Assembly (NCBI RefSeq): GCF_030369635.1
Contig: NZ_CP128474.1
Coordinates: 2,914,001-2,978,000, forward strand
DNA from: Microbacterium arborescens
Lineage (GTDB): Bacteria > Actinomycetota > Actinomycetes > Actinomycetales > Microbacteriaceae
Length of the DNA: 64,000 bases
Reading direction: 5' to 3'
The stretch's first letter is position 1, and every line of letters starts with the position of its first letter. Both the position numbers and the translations under genes were made by a program. This document shows positions 17,985 to 26,218 of this stretch, piece after piece. Below the pieces are notes generated by a model. The model saw nothing but the letters and a program-made list of their open reading frames with translations. It was not told the origin of the DNA and did no database searches.

Positions 17985-18161
17985 ATGGACGTCGAAGCAC
18001 TCGCCCACACCGCCACCGGCGCTCTCGTCGGCATCGCCCTCGGATTCGTCGTCGGGCTGCTCACCCTCAACCCCATGCTCGGTGTCGTCGTCGGAGGCGT
18101 CGCGATGATCGTCCTCGCGATCGCGGCCGCCATGCTGCTCCCCCGCGGAACCTATCGCTGA
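17985..18161 (+). CDS. Small two-helix membrane protein
   Basis: Hypothetical protein of 58 residues with two hydrophobic segments (about 11-29 and 31-52), the second ending in a short basic tail. No family was recognised. It follows the VanZ-type gene by 19 bases but appears to have its own -10 box. The longer in-frame start at 17880 overlaps the VanZ-type gene and is less likely. Confidence 0.6.
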   Translation: MDVEALAHTATGALVGIALGFVVGLLTLNPMLGVVVGGVAMIVLAIAAAMLLPRGTYR

Positions 18162-18194
18162 CCCGAACGCGCCCGAACTCCACCCGCACCCCGC

Positions 18195-18225
18195 TTGACC
18201 CTCACGCGGCGTGAGGCGGGAAAGT
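18195..18225 (+). promoter_or_regulatory. MerR-type promoter/operator of the VOC-MerR operon
   Basis: A -35 TTGACC (18195-18200) is separated by 19 bases from a -10-like GAAAGT (18220-18225), the long spacer typical of MerR-activated promoters. The spacer holds a perfect 17-base palindrome, CCTCACGCGGCGTGAGG (18200-18216). Seven bases after the -10 the VOC gene begins, so the transcript would be leaderless. The MerR/TipAS gene two positions downstream is the obvious regulator. Confidence 0.8.
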
Positions 18226-18231
18226 CGTCGT

Positions 18232-18768
18232 ATGACCAATCACGACACCCCGTCCTACGACGCTTTCGAGATCAGTCCCGTTCCCGCGCCCGGACCGGAT
18301 GCCGTCGCCCCCGAGCCCTACCGCGGCATCTACGGGATGCCGGCGTTCGTCACGATCCCCACGCCCGACCTCGCGGCCTCGACGCGGTTCTGGACCGCCG
18401 GCCTCGGATTCTTCGAGCTCTTCACGATTCCCGGGACACTCGTGCACCTGCGGCGCTGGGCTTTCCAGGACGTCCTCCTCGTCGCTGCCGATCCGGCCTC
18501 GCGACCCGCGTTCGAACCGCCCGCGCTGAGCTACAGCTACGCCTGCGTCCTCAGCGAGCTCGAGGGCATCGCCGACGATTGCCGAACCCTGGCGCCCGGC
18601 GCGGTCGGCGAGCTGCACGACACCGCGTGGAACAGCCGTGAGGTCGAGATCATCACCCCGGAGAACGCGCGTATCGTCGTCACCGCGGCAAAACCGTACG
18701 AGGCCGGCAGCGCGGCCGCCCGCTCCCTCGCCGCCATCGGCATCACGCCCGCGCAGGAGCAACCATGA
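18232..18768 (+). CDS. VOC family (glyoxalase/bleomycin-resistance fold) protein
   Basis: Protein of 178 residues with the vicinal oxygen chelate fold: PAFVTIPTPDLAASTRFWTA, GFFELFTIPGTLVHLRRWAF, and the later strand pair around WNSREVEIITPENARIVVTA. Such proteins are metal enzymes or drug-binding proteins. It is the first gene of a two-gene operon whose second gene codes for a TipAS-type regulator that binds thiopeptide-like drugs, so a role in binding or inactivating a toxic compound is plausible but unproven. Its stop overlaps the MerR gene start (ATGA). Confidence 0.85.
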   Translation: MTNHDTPSYDAFEISPVPAPGPDAVAPEPYRGIYGMPAFVTIPTPDLAASTRFWTAGLGFFELFTIPGTLVHLRRWAFQDVLLVAADPASRPAFEPPALSYSYACVLSELEGIADDCRTLAPGAVGELHDTAWNSREVEIITPENARIVVTAAKPYEAGSAAARSLAAIGITPAQEQP

Positions 18769-19625
18769 GTCATGGCATGAACGACACCGGCGACATCGAC
18801 ACCAGGACCGAGAACAACAACACCGACATCAGAAACAACAAGAACGGTGTGACGGTGGGGCGTGCGGCATCCGATCTCGGGATCACGGTGCGCACCCTGC
18901 ATCACTGGGACGAGACCGGCCTCGCGTCGCCGTCGCTGCGCACCGATGCGGGTTACCGGCTGTACACCGCCGACGACATCGCTCGTCTACAGCGGATCGT
19001 GGTGTACCGGGAGGTCGGGCTGGGTCTCGACCGGATCCGCGAGATCCTCGACGAGCCCGGACGCGACACATCCGCGGCGCTGCGCGAGCAACGCGAGGAG
19101 GTGTCGCGCTCGCTCGCGCGACTCGAGGTGCTCCGCTCCGGCCTCGACCGCATGATCGAAGCGCACGAGCGCGGCGTGCTGCTCACTGCCGAAGAGCAGC
19201 TGTCGATCTTCGGCCCGGACTGGAATCCCGACTGGCCCGCCCTCGCCCGGCGCCGCTACGGCGACACACCGCAGTGGAAGCAGTACGCGGAGCGTGCCGC
19301 GACCCGCAGCCCCGATCAGTGGCGGGCGATCACCGCGACGATGACCGCGCTCGACGCCGACCTCGCGGCCGCGGCCGCCGCCGGGATCGAGCCCGGCAGC
19401 CCGGAGGCGGACGCACTAGTCGAACGCCACCGCGCGCTGGTCAGCGAGTACTTCCCGGTGAGCCGGTCGATGCAGGTCTGCCTCGGCCGGATGTACGAAG
19501 CGGATGCCGCGTTCGCCGCCCACTACGACCGTCTCCACCCGGGCCTCGCCTCGTGGCTGCGTCGCGGCATCGACGAGAGCGCCCGCGCGCACGGCATCGA
19601 TCCCGACACCGCGGTGTGGGAGTAA
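18765..19625 (+). CDS. MerR family regulator with TipAS drug-recognition domain
   Basis: Transcription regulator of 286 residues. After a hydrophilic Asn/Asp-rich N-terminal tail (about 1-27), the winged HTH covers about 28-98 (VGRAASDLGITVRTLHHWDE, AGYRLYTADDIARLQRI). A coiled coil (about 100-135) links it to a C-terminal TipAS-type domain (about 165-286; WRAITATMTALDADLAAAA, FPVSRSMQVCLGRMYEAD). TipA of Streptomyces binds thiopeptide antibiotics in this domain and activates its own promoter. Overlap with the VOC gene and the palindromic 19-bp-spacer promoter upstream suggest the same autoregulated scheme. Confidence 0.9.
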   Translation: MSHGMNDTGDIDTRTENNNTDIRNNKNGVTVGRAASDLGITVRTLHHWDETGLASPSLRTDAGYRLYTADDIARLQRIVVYREVGLGLDRIREILDEPGRDTSAALREQREEVSRSLARLEVLRSGLDRMIEAHERGVLLTAEEQLSIFGPDWNPDWPALARRRYGDTPQWKQYAERAATRSPDQWRAITATMTALDADLAAAAAAGIEPGSPEADALVERHRALVSEYFPVSRSMQVCLGRMYEADAAFAAHYDRLHPGLASWLRRGIDESARAHGIDPDTAVWE

Positions 19626-19664
19626 CGCACCGCGCTGTGAGAGTAACGCGCCGCGCGACCTCGT

Positions 19665-20627
19665 TCAGCGACGCCCGCCGGTGAACGCTCGCCACATGAC
19701 GGCGGCGTGCGACTCCTTCGCGTGCTCGACGCCGACCTCGTCGCCCTCTCGCGCGCTGAACCACTCCTGCACGCGGTAGCGCGTCGCGCGCCACATCAGG
19801 GCGACGCCGCCGTAGGCGGGCCGAGGCACGCGCGCCTCCTCCTGCGACATCTGGCCGCGTCGGGGCAGGTCGCCCGCGACGAACGCGTCCATGAGCTTCG
19901 CCACCCCGATCGCGTTGCCGTTGATGACCGAGTGCGCGGCGCCGTGGATCTCCCACCGCCAGGCATCGCGGGCCACCGCGACGAGCGACGAGTGGAAGGA
20001 GCGCGGAGACGAGAAATCTCGCGCCCCGCGGATCAGCAGCACCTGCGCCGACACATCCGCCAGCCGGTCCCGAAGCGGATAGCGCATCATGTGCGGCAGC
20101 ACCCGCATGAAGTACGCGAACCCGCACAGCAGGTAGGCGCTGATTGCCAGCATCACCAGACGGAACGGCTCGAACAGCGACGACTGCGCGAAGCGGATCG
20201 CCTGCAGCACCACCGAACGCTCTCGGTCGTTCACGACGGGTCCGATGAGGACGGCGCGACGGATGCCGGGGCGCCGCGCGAGCACCTCGGTCACGATCTG
20301 CGTGCCGAACGAGTGCCCCAGCAGCACGGGGTCGTCGAGGTCGAAACGGTCGAGCACGGCCTCGACCTGGTCGGCGAAGAACGACACGGAGGGCTCGTCG
20401 CGCGGCGCGCGCTGGCCCGCGAAACCGGGGAGGTCGAGAGCGTAGACCTGCGCCTTCTGCGCGAGCGTCGGGGCGAGCAGGTCGAAGTACGTCGCGGCCA
20501 CGCCGATGCCCGCGATCAGGACGAAGGCGCGCTCCGAATCGGCGGACGACGCCGTCTTCACCCGCGTGACTCGTGTACGGACCCCGTCGAACTCGACGGT
20601 CTCGACGTCGATGTCGGCCGGCTCCAT
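19665..20627 (-). CDS. Alpha/beta hydrolase
   Basis: Hydrolase of 320 residues with the alpha/beta fold. The oxyanion region is VLIAGIGVAATYF, the nucleophile elbow is GHSFG, the acid lies in the LIRGARDFSSPRSF region, and the catalytic histidine in IHGAAHSVI. A hydrophobic cap segment (LVMLAISAYLLCGFAYFM) may contact membrane or lipid. The substrate is unknown. The ATG at 20627 is preferred to 20663 because similarity begins there. It is divergent from the Gfo/Idh/MocA gene with 77 bases between. Confidence 0.85.
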   Translation of the reverse strand: MEPADIDVETVEFDGVRTRVTRVKTASSADSERAFVLIAGIGVAATYFDLLAPTLAQKAQVYALDLPGFAGQRAPRDEPSVSFFADQVEAVLDRFDLDDPVLLGHSFGTQIVTEVLARRPGIRRAVLIGPVVNDRERSVVLQAIRFAQSSLFEPFRLVMLAISAYLLCGFAYFMRVLPHMMRYPLRDRLADVSAQVLLIRGARDFSSPRSFHSSLVAVARDAWRWEIHGAAHSVINGNAIGVAKLMDAFVAGDLPRRGQMSQEEARVPRPAYGGVALMWRATRYRVQEWFSAREGDEVGVEHAKESHAAVMWRAFTGGRR

Positions 20628-20704
20628 ATCATTCCCACCCCCGCGAGCGCGCCCCTCCACCATTCCCCTACCGTCTCACACGCCGCGGCGTGCAGACTGT
20701 GCCG

Positions 20705-21820
20705 ATGACCCTCACCTTCGCGATCATCGGCAGCGGATGGCGCAGCGACTTCTTCCTGCGCGTCGCCGCAGCCCTGCCCGAACGCTTCCGCGTGTCCGGG
20801 CTCGTCACCCGCAGCGCCACGACGGCCGCCGCGATCGAGAAGCGCTGGGGTGTGCGCGGCTACACCGACCTCGCCGCGCTGCTCGCCGACAGCACCCCCG
20901 ACGTCGTCGTCGTCTCGGTTCCCCGCGATGTGGCGCCCGGGATCATCCTCGACCTCGTCGACCGGGGGATCCCCGTCCTGACCGAGACCCCGCCCGCCGC
21001 AGGGATCGACGACCTCGTCGAGCTCTGGCACCGGGCCGCCCGTCCCGGCGCGCCGACGGTGCAGGTCGCCGAGCAGTACCACCTGTCGCCCCTGCTGTCG
21101 GCCCAGCTCGCGGTCGCCCGCTCCGGGCGACTCGGCACACCGTCGCAGGCGCTCGTGGCGCAGTGCCACGACTACCACGGCGTCAGCGTCATGCGCCGGG
21201 CGCTGGGGGTCGGCGCCGACGAGGTCGACATCTCGGCATCCGTCTTCCGCTCCCCGCTCGTGGCGGGACCTGGACGCGCCGGCGATCCGACCGAGGAGCG
21301 CATCGTCACGGCGACGCAGACCACGGCACGTTTCATGTTCGACGGCCGCCTCGGCGTGTACGACTTCGCCGGTGAGCAGTACTTCTCATGGATCCGCGGC
21401 AATCGCCTGCTTGTCCGCGGCGAGCGCGGCGAGATCGAGAACGGCGAGGTGCGATACCTGCGGCGGTTCGACGAACCCGTGTTCGGCTCACTTCGACGTG
21501 TCATGACGGGCGAGGGCGGCAACCTCGAGGGCATGTTCCTGCGCGGCATCCTGCTCGGCGACGAATGGGTCTTCCGCAATCCCTTCCTCCCGGCGCGCCT
21601 CAACGACGACGAGATCGCGATCGCGCGCATGCTCGACGCCATGCCGCGCGCCATCGACGGGCGCGCACCGGTGTATTCGCTGGCCGAGGCGAGCCAGGAC
21701 CACTACCTCGCGCTGCTCATGCAGCAGGCGGCCAAATCGGGTGACACCGTGCGCTCGACGCGTCAACCCTGGGCCGATGTCGTCGACGAGGAATTGCACG
21801 CGCGGGAGTCCAGCGGGTAA
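20705..21820 (+). CDS. Gfo/Idh/MocA family oxidoreductase
   Basis: NAD(P)-dependent sugar or sugar-acid dehydrogenase-like protein of 371 residues. The N-terminal Rossmann fold begins FAIIGSGWRSDFFLR, and the conserved second motif is represented by TETPPAAG where canonical members have EKP, so catalysis may differ. The C-terminal alpha/beta domain follows. CAGACT lies six bases before the ATG at 20705, indicating leaderless expression. Its stop codon TAA forms the first bases of the palindrome that overlaps the next gene's start. Substrate unknown. Confidence 0.85.
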   Translation: MTLTFAIIGSGWRSDFFLRVAAALPERFRVSGLVTRSATTAAAIEKRWGVRGYTDLAALLADSTPDVVVVSVPRDVAPGIILDLVDRGIPVLTETPPAAGIDDLVELWHRAARPGAPTVQVAEQYHLSPLLSAQLAVARSGRLGTPSQALVAQCHDYHGVSVMRRALGVGADEVDISASVFRSPLVAGPGRAGDPTEERIVTATQTTARFMFDGRLGVYDFAGEQYFSWIRGNRLLVRGERGEIENGEVRYLRRFDEPVFGSLRRVMTGEGGNLEGMFLRGILLGDEWVFRNPFLPARLNDDEIAIARMLDAMPRAIDGRAPVYSLAEASQDHYLALLMQQAAKSGDTVRSTRQPWADVVDEELHARESSG

Positions 21821-21841
21821 TTTTTCGGTATGCCGAAAAAT
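21820..21841 (+). promoter_or_regulatory. Palindromic operator over the start codon of the metal ABC operon
   Basis: ATTTTTCGG-TATG-CCGAAAAAT is a perfect 9-bp inverted repeat with a four-base centre. The centre contains the ATG of the substrate-binding protein gene, and the left end is the stop codon of the gene upstream. The AT-rich arms stand out in this GC-rich DNA. By position it should bind a metal-sensing repressor, most likely of the DtxR/MntR family. The assignment is inference. Confidence 0.75.
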
Positions 21842-22771
21842 CGACATCGCCGCCTCTCCGCGCTGGTCGCCTTCGGGGCGGCGGCAGCCGTGCTCTCGGG
21901 CTGCGCGACGGGCTCGAACGCGGAGGTCGCCGGCGAACCCGCCGGTGACCGCCCCGTCGTGCTGACGACCTTCACGGTCCTCGCCGACATCGCCCGCAAC
22001 GTCGCGGGAGACCGGCTCGACGTGCGATCGATCACGAAGACCGGAGCCGAGATCCACGGCTACGAGCCGACCCCGCGAGACATCGCGGCGGCAGCCGACG
22101 CCGACCTGATCCTCGACAACGGGCTCGGCCTCGAGTCGTGGTTCGCGCGCTTCGTCGAGACCGCCGACGCACCCCACGTCGTCGTGTCCGAGGGCGTCGA
22201 GACGATCGACATCACCGGCGACGCCTATGCGGGCAAACCCAACCCTCACGCCTGGATGAGCCCCCTGAACGTGCAGCGGTACGTCGACAACATCGTCGCC
22301 GCGTTCAGCGAGCTCGATCCGGCGGGCGCGGGGACCTACGCTGCGAACGGCGCCGCCTACAACGACGAGCTCCAGCGCATCCACGACGATCTCATCGCCG
22401 ACCTCCAAGCGGTTCCCGACGAGCAGCGCGCGCTCGTCACCTGCGAGGGTGCGTTCTCGTACCTCGCCCGCGACGCCGGACTCACCGAGGCCTACATCTG
22501 GCCCGTCAACGCCGAGCAGCAGGCGACGCCCCAGCAGATCCGGCAGACGATCGAGTTCGTCGACGACAACGACGTGCCCGCCGTCTTCTGCGAGTCGACC
22601 GTCTCGGACCGCCCCATGCAGCAGGTGGTCGAGGCGACGGATGCCGTCTTCGGCGGCACACTGTACGTCGATTCGCTCTCCGAGGCCGACGGCCCCGTGC
22701 CGACGTACCTCGACCTGCTCCGTCACGACGCCGAGACCATCGCCGCGGCGCTGACCCGGAGCGCACCATGA
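21830..22771 (+). CDS. Metal ABC transporter substrate-binding lipoprotein, manganese type
   Basis: Extracytoplasmic metal-binding lipoprotein of 313 residues (cluster A-I). The signal peptide ends in the lipobox LSGC (lipidated C25). The metal ligands are H76 (EIHGYEP), H140 (NPHAWM), E206 (CEGAFSY) and D281 (LYVDSLS). This His-His-Glu-Asp set is that of PsaA/MntC-type manganese (or iron) binders; zinc proteins have a third histidine and a His-rich loop, both absent here. It heads a three-gene operon joined by four-base overlaps. Repression in metal-rich conditions is implied by the palindrome over its start codon. Confidence 0.92.
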   Translation: MPKNRHRRLSALVAFGAAAAVLSGCATGSNAEVAGEPAGDRPVVLTTFTVLADIARNVAGDRLDVRSITKTGAEIHGYEPTPRDIAAAADADLILDNGLGLESWFARFVETADAPHVVVSEGVETIDITGDAYAGKPNPHAWMSPLNVQRYVDNIVAAFSELDPAGAGTYAANGAAYNDELQRIHDDLIADLQAVPDEQRALVTCEGAFSYLARDAGLTEAYIWPVNAEQQATPQQIRQTIEFVDDNDVPAVFCESTVSDRPMQQVVEATDAVFGGTLYVDSLSEADGPVPTYLDLLRHDAETIAAALTRSAP

Positions 22772-23544
22772 GCGCCATGAGCGCCGGGATCACCTCGACC
22801 CCGGGCATCGTGGTCTCCGGCGTCTCGGTGCGCTACCGCGACATCGTGGCGCTCGACGACGTCCACCTCACCGTCACGCCGGGCCGGGTGACCGCGCTGA
22901 TCGGCATGAACGGCTCGGGCAAGTCCACGCTCTTCAAGTCGCTCACGGGCCTCGTCCGCCCCGCGAGCGGTCGGGTGAGCGTCGCCGGGGAGCCCCCCGC
23001 AGCCGCACGGCGTCACGGCCTCATCGGGTACGTGCCGCAGAGCGAGGACGTCGACTGGACGTTTCCGGTGTCGGTTCGCGATGTCGTGATGATGGGCCGG
23101 TACGGACGCCTCGGCCCCACCCGCCGGCCGCGCCCCGACGATCACCGCGCCGTCGACGACGCGCTCGAGCGCGTCGAGCTGGCCGACCTCGCCGACCGCC
23201 AGATCGGCCAGTTGTCGGGCGGGCAGCGCAAGCGGGCATTCGTCGCCCGCGGCATCGCCCAGGACGCCGGTGTCCTCCTGCTCGACGAGCCCTTCGCGGG
23301 GGTCGACAAGAAGTCCGAGGCGACCATCGTCCGCCTCCTCCGAGAGCTCGCCGCCGACGGCCGCACCGTGCTCGTCTCCACCCACGACCTCCACGCGCTC
23401 CCGGCTCTCGCCGACGAAGCGGTGCTCCTGCTGCGCCGCGTCGTGTTCCAGGGCACGGTCGACCAAGCGCTCCGCCCCGAGCTGCTCGCACGGGCGTTCG
23501 GACTCACCGACGAGCGCCCGCTCACCACCGAGGAGCACCCGTGA
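22768..23544 (+). CDS. Metal ABC transporter ATP-binding protein
   Basis: ATPase subunit of 258 residues that powers the metal importer from the cytoplasmic side. The Walker A is GMNGSGKST, the signature LSGGQRKR, Walker B VLLLDEPF and the switch histidine STHDLH. The Q-loop segment VPQSEDVDWTFPVSV is characteristic of manganese/zinc transporters of this class. The ATG at 22768 overlaps the stop of the binding-protein gene (ATGA), and its own end overlaps the permease start (GTGA). Confidence 0.93.
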   Translation: MSAMSAGITSTPGIVVSGVSVRYRDIVALDDVHLTVTPGRVTALIGMNGSGKSTLFKSLTGLVRPASGRVSVAGEPPAAARRHGLIGYVPQSEDVDWTFPVSVRDVVMMGRYGRLGPTRRPRPDDHRAVDDALERVELADLADRQIGQLSGGQRKRAFVARGIAQDAGVLLLDEPFAGVDKKSEATIVRLLRELAADGRTVLVSTHDLHALPALADEAVLLLRRVVFQGTVDQALRPELLARAFGLTDERPLTTEEHP

Positions 23545-24416
23545 GCCTCATCGACATCCTGCTCGAGCCCCTCCGGTACGAGTTCATGCTCCGCGCCCTG
23601 TCGGCCACCGCCATCGCCGCGATCGTCTGCGCGGTGCTGTCGTGCTGGCTCGTCCTCATCGGCTGGTCGCTCATGGGCGACGCCGTCAGCCACGCCGTCC
23701 TGCCCGGGGTCGTGCTCGCCTATGTCCTGGGCGCGCCGTTCGCGATCGGAGCCCTGGTGTTCGGCTTCCTCGCGGTCGCCCTCATCGGCATCATCCGCGG
23801 CACGAGCCGGGTCAAGGAGGACGCCGCCATCGGCATCGTCTTCACGACGCTCTTCGCGCTCGGCCTCGTGCTCATCTCGGTCACGCCGAGCCAGACCGAC
23901 CTCAACCACATCCTGTTCGGCAACGTCCTCGGGGTATCGACGGGCGACCTCGTGCAGATCGCGGTCCTGGCCGCGGTCGCCTTCGCGGTGCTGTTCGTCA
24001 AGCGCCGCGATCTGACCCTGTTCGCGTTCGACCCGATCCACACCTTCGCCATCGGGCTCTCGCCCCGACTGCTGTCGGGGCTCCTGCTGGGGGTCCTCGC
24101 CCTGACCGCGGTCGTCGCCCTGCAGGTGGTGGGCGTCGTGCTGGTCGTGGCGATGCTCATCATCCCGGGCGCCACGGCGCACCTGCTCACCGACCGATTC
24201 GGCCGCATGCTCGTCATCGCCCCGGCCCTGTCGGCGGCGTCCTCCATCGTCGGCATCTACGTCAGCTACTGGGTCGACGCCTCGTCGGGCGGACTGGTCG
24301 TGCTCGTGCAGGGCATCGTGTTCGCCGCGGTGTACCTCTTCAGCCCGAAGCAGGGGATCATCGGGCGCCGGATCGCATCGCGCAAGCCCGTCGCCCGATC
24401 GGTTCAGGCTGGCTAG
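23541..24416 (+). CDS. Metal ABC transporter permease
   Basis: Membrane subunit of 291 residues with about eight helices, family ABC-3. Conserved stretches include LSCWLVLIGWSLMGDAVSHAVLPGVV, RVKEDAAIGIVFTTLFALGL and VVLVVAMLIIPGATAHLL. With the two genes before it, it forms a complete importer, probably for manganese. The start is the GTG at 23541 within the four-base overlap. The TAG stop codon forms part of the -10 box of the next gene. Confidence 0.93.
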   Translation: MSLIDILLEPLRYEFMLRALSATAIAAIVCAVLSCWLVLIGWSLMGDAVSHAVLPGVVLAYVLGAPFAIGALVFGFLAVALIGIIRGTSRVKEDAAIGIVFTTLFALGLVLISVTPSQTDLNHILFGNVLGVSTGDLVQIAVLAAVAFAVLFVKRRDLTLFAFDPIHTFAIGLSPRLLSGLLLGVLALTAVVALQVVGVVLVVAMLIIPGATAHLLTDRFGRMLVIAPALSAASSIVGIYVSYWVDASSGGLVVLVQGIVFAAVYLFSPKQGIIGRRIASRKPVARSVQAG

Positions 24417-24419
24417 CGT
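24414..24419 (+). promoter_or_regulatory. -10 box TAGCGT for leaderless hypothetical gene
   Basis: TAGCGT ends six bases before the ATG at 24426, and its first three bases are the stop codon of the permease gene. No Shine-Dalgarno sequence is present. Confidence 0.45.
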
Positions 24420-24425
24420 GCCGCT

Positions 24426-24674
24426 ATGAGAATCAGCGAGATCCACTGGAACGACGAAGCCCGCCAGAAGGTCCTCGACGACGCCGACCGTGTCCTGCAG
24501 GATGCCGTCGCCGCCGTCGCCGCGACCGACGATGCCAACGACGCCGACAAGGCGTACGCCGCTCTCGTCAGCCACATGAAGGACAAGTTCATCGACTGGG
24601 AGCCCGGTCCGGACGTCCGCACGTACGCCGATGCTCTCGCCGGCGGCGAGGTCGAGCTCGAGTCGACCGACTGA
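24426..24674 (+). CDS. Hypothetical small acidic protein
   Basis: Protein of 82 residues, acidic and probably mostly helical (ARQKVLDDADRVLQDAVAAV, KAYAALVSHMKDKF). No signal peptide, membrane segment or known family is seen. It begins ten bases after the permease gene but has its own leaderless-type promoter box. The spore-photoproduct-lyase-like gene follows after 14 bases and may be co-transcribed. Confidence 0.65.
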   Translation: MRISEIHWNDEARQKVLDDADRVLQDAVAAVAATDDANDADKAYAALVSHMKDKFIDWEPGPDVRTYADALAGGEVELESTD

Positions 24675-24688
24675 CCGCCCGGGAACAG

Positions 24689-25762
24689 GTGACAGCTCGG
24701 GATCCGGCGCCGCTGCTGCAGATCAGCCGCATCTACGCCGAAGATGAGGCGCTCGCGCTGCCGCGGGGGCAGCAGATCGTGGCGCGGTGGCCGCAGGCCG
24801 ACATCGTGCCGATCGACTCGCACTGGCTCGTCCCCGAGGTCCACGGCGACGAGGCCAATGTGCGGCGTTGGGTGCGGATCAAGACCGAGGCGCTCGTGCT
24901 GGGCGTGAAGAAGTCCGTCGCGACCCGGATCAACGGCCGGTCGGCCGATTTCATCGCACCGTCCACGGCCAACGGATGCGCGATGGCCTGCTCGTACTGT
25001 TACGTGCCGCGCCGCAAGGGATACAGCAACCCGGTGACCGTTTTCGCCAACATCGACGAGATCTCACGCCACCTCGCCCGTCACATCGCCCGCCGAGGGC
25101 CCAAGACCGAGCCGAACCAGTGCGATCCGGACGCATGGGTGTACGACATCGGCGAGAACAGCGACTGCTCGGTCGACGCGATGATCAGCGAGAACGTCCG
25201 CGACCTGTGCGAGCTGTTCCGGATGTCGCCGACGGCCAAGGCGTCGTTCGCGACGAAGTACGTCAACCGCGACCTGCTCGACTGGGACCCGCTCGGGCGC
25301 ACCCGCATCCGCTTCTCCCTGATGCCCCACGAGACGGCGAAGGTGACCGACATCCGCACGTCGCCCGTCTCGGAGCGGATCGCCGCGATCAACGACTTCG
25401 TCGACGCCGGCTACGAGGTGCACCTGAACTTCTCGCCCGTCATCCTCACTCCGACGTGGATCGCGGACTGGACGGCACTGCTGCGCGAGCTGAGCGACGT
25501 GCTCTCCGACCGGGCGAAGGCTCAACTCGCGTGCGAGATCATCCTCCTCACCCACAATGAAGGACTCCACGAGGTGAACCTCGGATGGCACCCGCGCGGC
25601 GAGGAACTGCTGTGGACTCCGCGCATGCAGGAGACCAAGCGCTGGCAGAACGGCGCGATGAACGTGCGGTACCGCTCGCCATTCAAGGGCGAGGCCGTCG
25701 CGGCGCTGTGCGCGCTCATCGAACGTGAACTGCCGTCGTGCCGCATCCGTTACGCGTTCTGA
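24689..25762 (+). CDS. Spore photoproduct lyase-like radical SAM protein
   Basis: Radical SAM enzyme of 357 residues. The 4Fe-4S motif is CX3CX2C at C97, C101 and C104 (CAMACSYCYV). The rest matches the spore photoproduct lyase family, including the DSHWLVPEV-like N-terminal region, PDAWVYDIGENSDCSVDA, RIRFSLMPHE and LLTHNEGLHEVNLGWHP. The classical enzyme reverses the thymine dimer formed in UV-irradiated spores. This organism's group does not sporulate, so another DNA or nucleotide repair role is likely. The GTG at 24689 is the best start; GGGAAC precedes it closely. Confidence 0.85.
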   Translation: MTARDPAPLLQISRIYAEDEALALPRGQQIVARWPQADIVPIDSHWLVPEVHGDEANVRRWVRIKTEALVLGVKKSVATRINGRSADFIAPSTANGCAMACSYCYVPRRKGYSNPVTVFANIDEISRHLARHIARRGPKTEPNQCDPDAWVYDIGENSDCSVDAMISENVRDLCELFRMSPTAKASFATKYVNRDLLDWDPLGRTRIRFSLMPHETAKVTDIRTSPVSERIAAINDFVDAGYEVHLNFSPVILTPTWIADWTALLRELSDVLSDRAKAQLACEIILLTHNEGLHEVNLGWHPRGEELLWTPRMQETKRWQNGAMNVRYRSPFKGEAVAALCALIERELPSCRIRYAF

Positions 25763-25825
25763 CCGTCATGCCTTCTGCTCTGCCCTCTCTTGCGCCGAGG
25801 CGCCGACCTGGGCCAGCCTGGCGGG

Positions 25826-26218
25826 GTGTATCTGCTGCTCCCCCTGATCGTCCTCGTCCTGATGGTCGCAGCCCTCGTCGATGCGATCACCCGTCGCGAC
25901 GACCAGGTGAAGCACCTGCCGAAGTTCGCCTGGGTGCTGTTCATCGTCTTCCTGCCGTTCCTCGGCTCCGTGCTGTGGTTCGCGCTCGGACGCGAGTGGG
26001 ACACGACTCCGCGCGAGTCGATGAGCTTCGGTGATCCTCGCCGGTGGTCGCGCGACGAACCCACCCCCGCCACGCCTGCGAGTCGTCCGCAGCCGCGTGA
26101 TTACCGCACCACCGCGCAGCAGCTCGCCGACCTCGAACGGGAGATCGAGATCGCGGAGCTCGAGGCGGAGATCCGCCGCCGCCGTTCGCAGGGTCTTCAG
26201 CCGCCCGACGCGGGCTGA
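25826..26218 (+). CDS. PLD nuclease N-terminal domain membrane protein
   Basis: Small membrane protein of 130 residues. Two hydrophobic helices (about 1-18 and 32-52) form the PLDc_N domain (KHLPKFAWVLFIVFLPFLGS, then LWFALGRE). A cytosolic Pro-rich stretch and a charged C-terminal helix (QQLADLEREIEIAELEAEIR) that probably forms a coiled coil follow. No phospholipase catalytic HKD motif is present, so it is not a nuclease by itself. The GTG at 25826 has CAGCCT six bases upstream; a longer start at 25790 is possible. It converges on the VanZ gene with a 22-base overlap. Confidence 0.75.
   Translation: MYLLLPLIVLVLMVAALVDAITRRDDQVKHLPKFAWVLFIVFLPFLGSVLWFALGREWDTTPRESMSFGDPRRWSRDEPTPATPASRPQPRDYRTTAQQLADLEREIEIAELEAEIRRRRSQGLQPPDAG

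Noticed and set aside
23270..24688. Upstream extension of the spore photoproduct lyase-like gene
   Set aside because: Overlaps the ABC transporter genes out of frame; similarity starts only after 24689.
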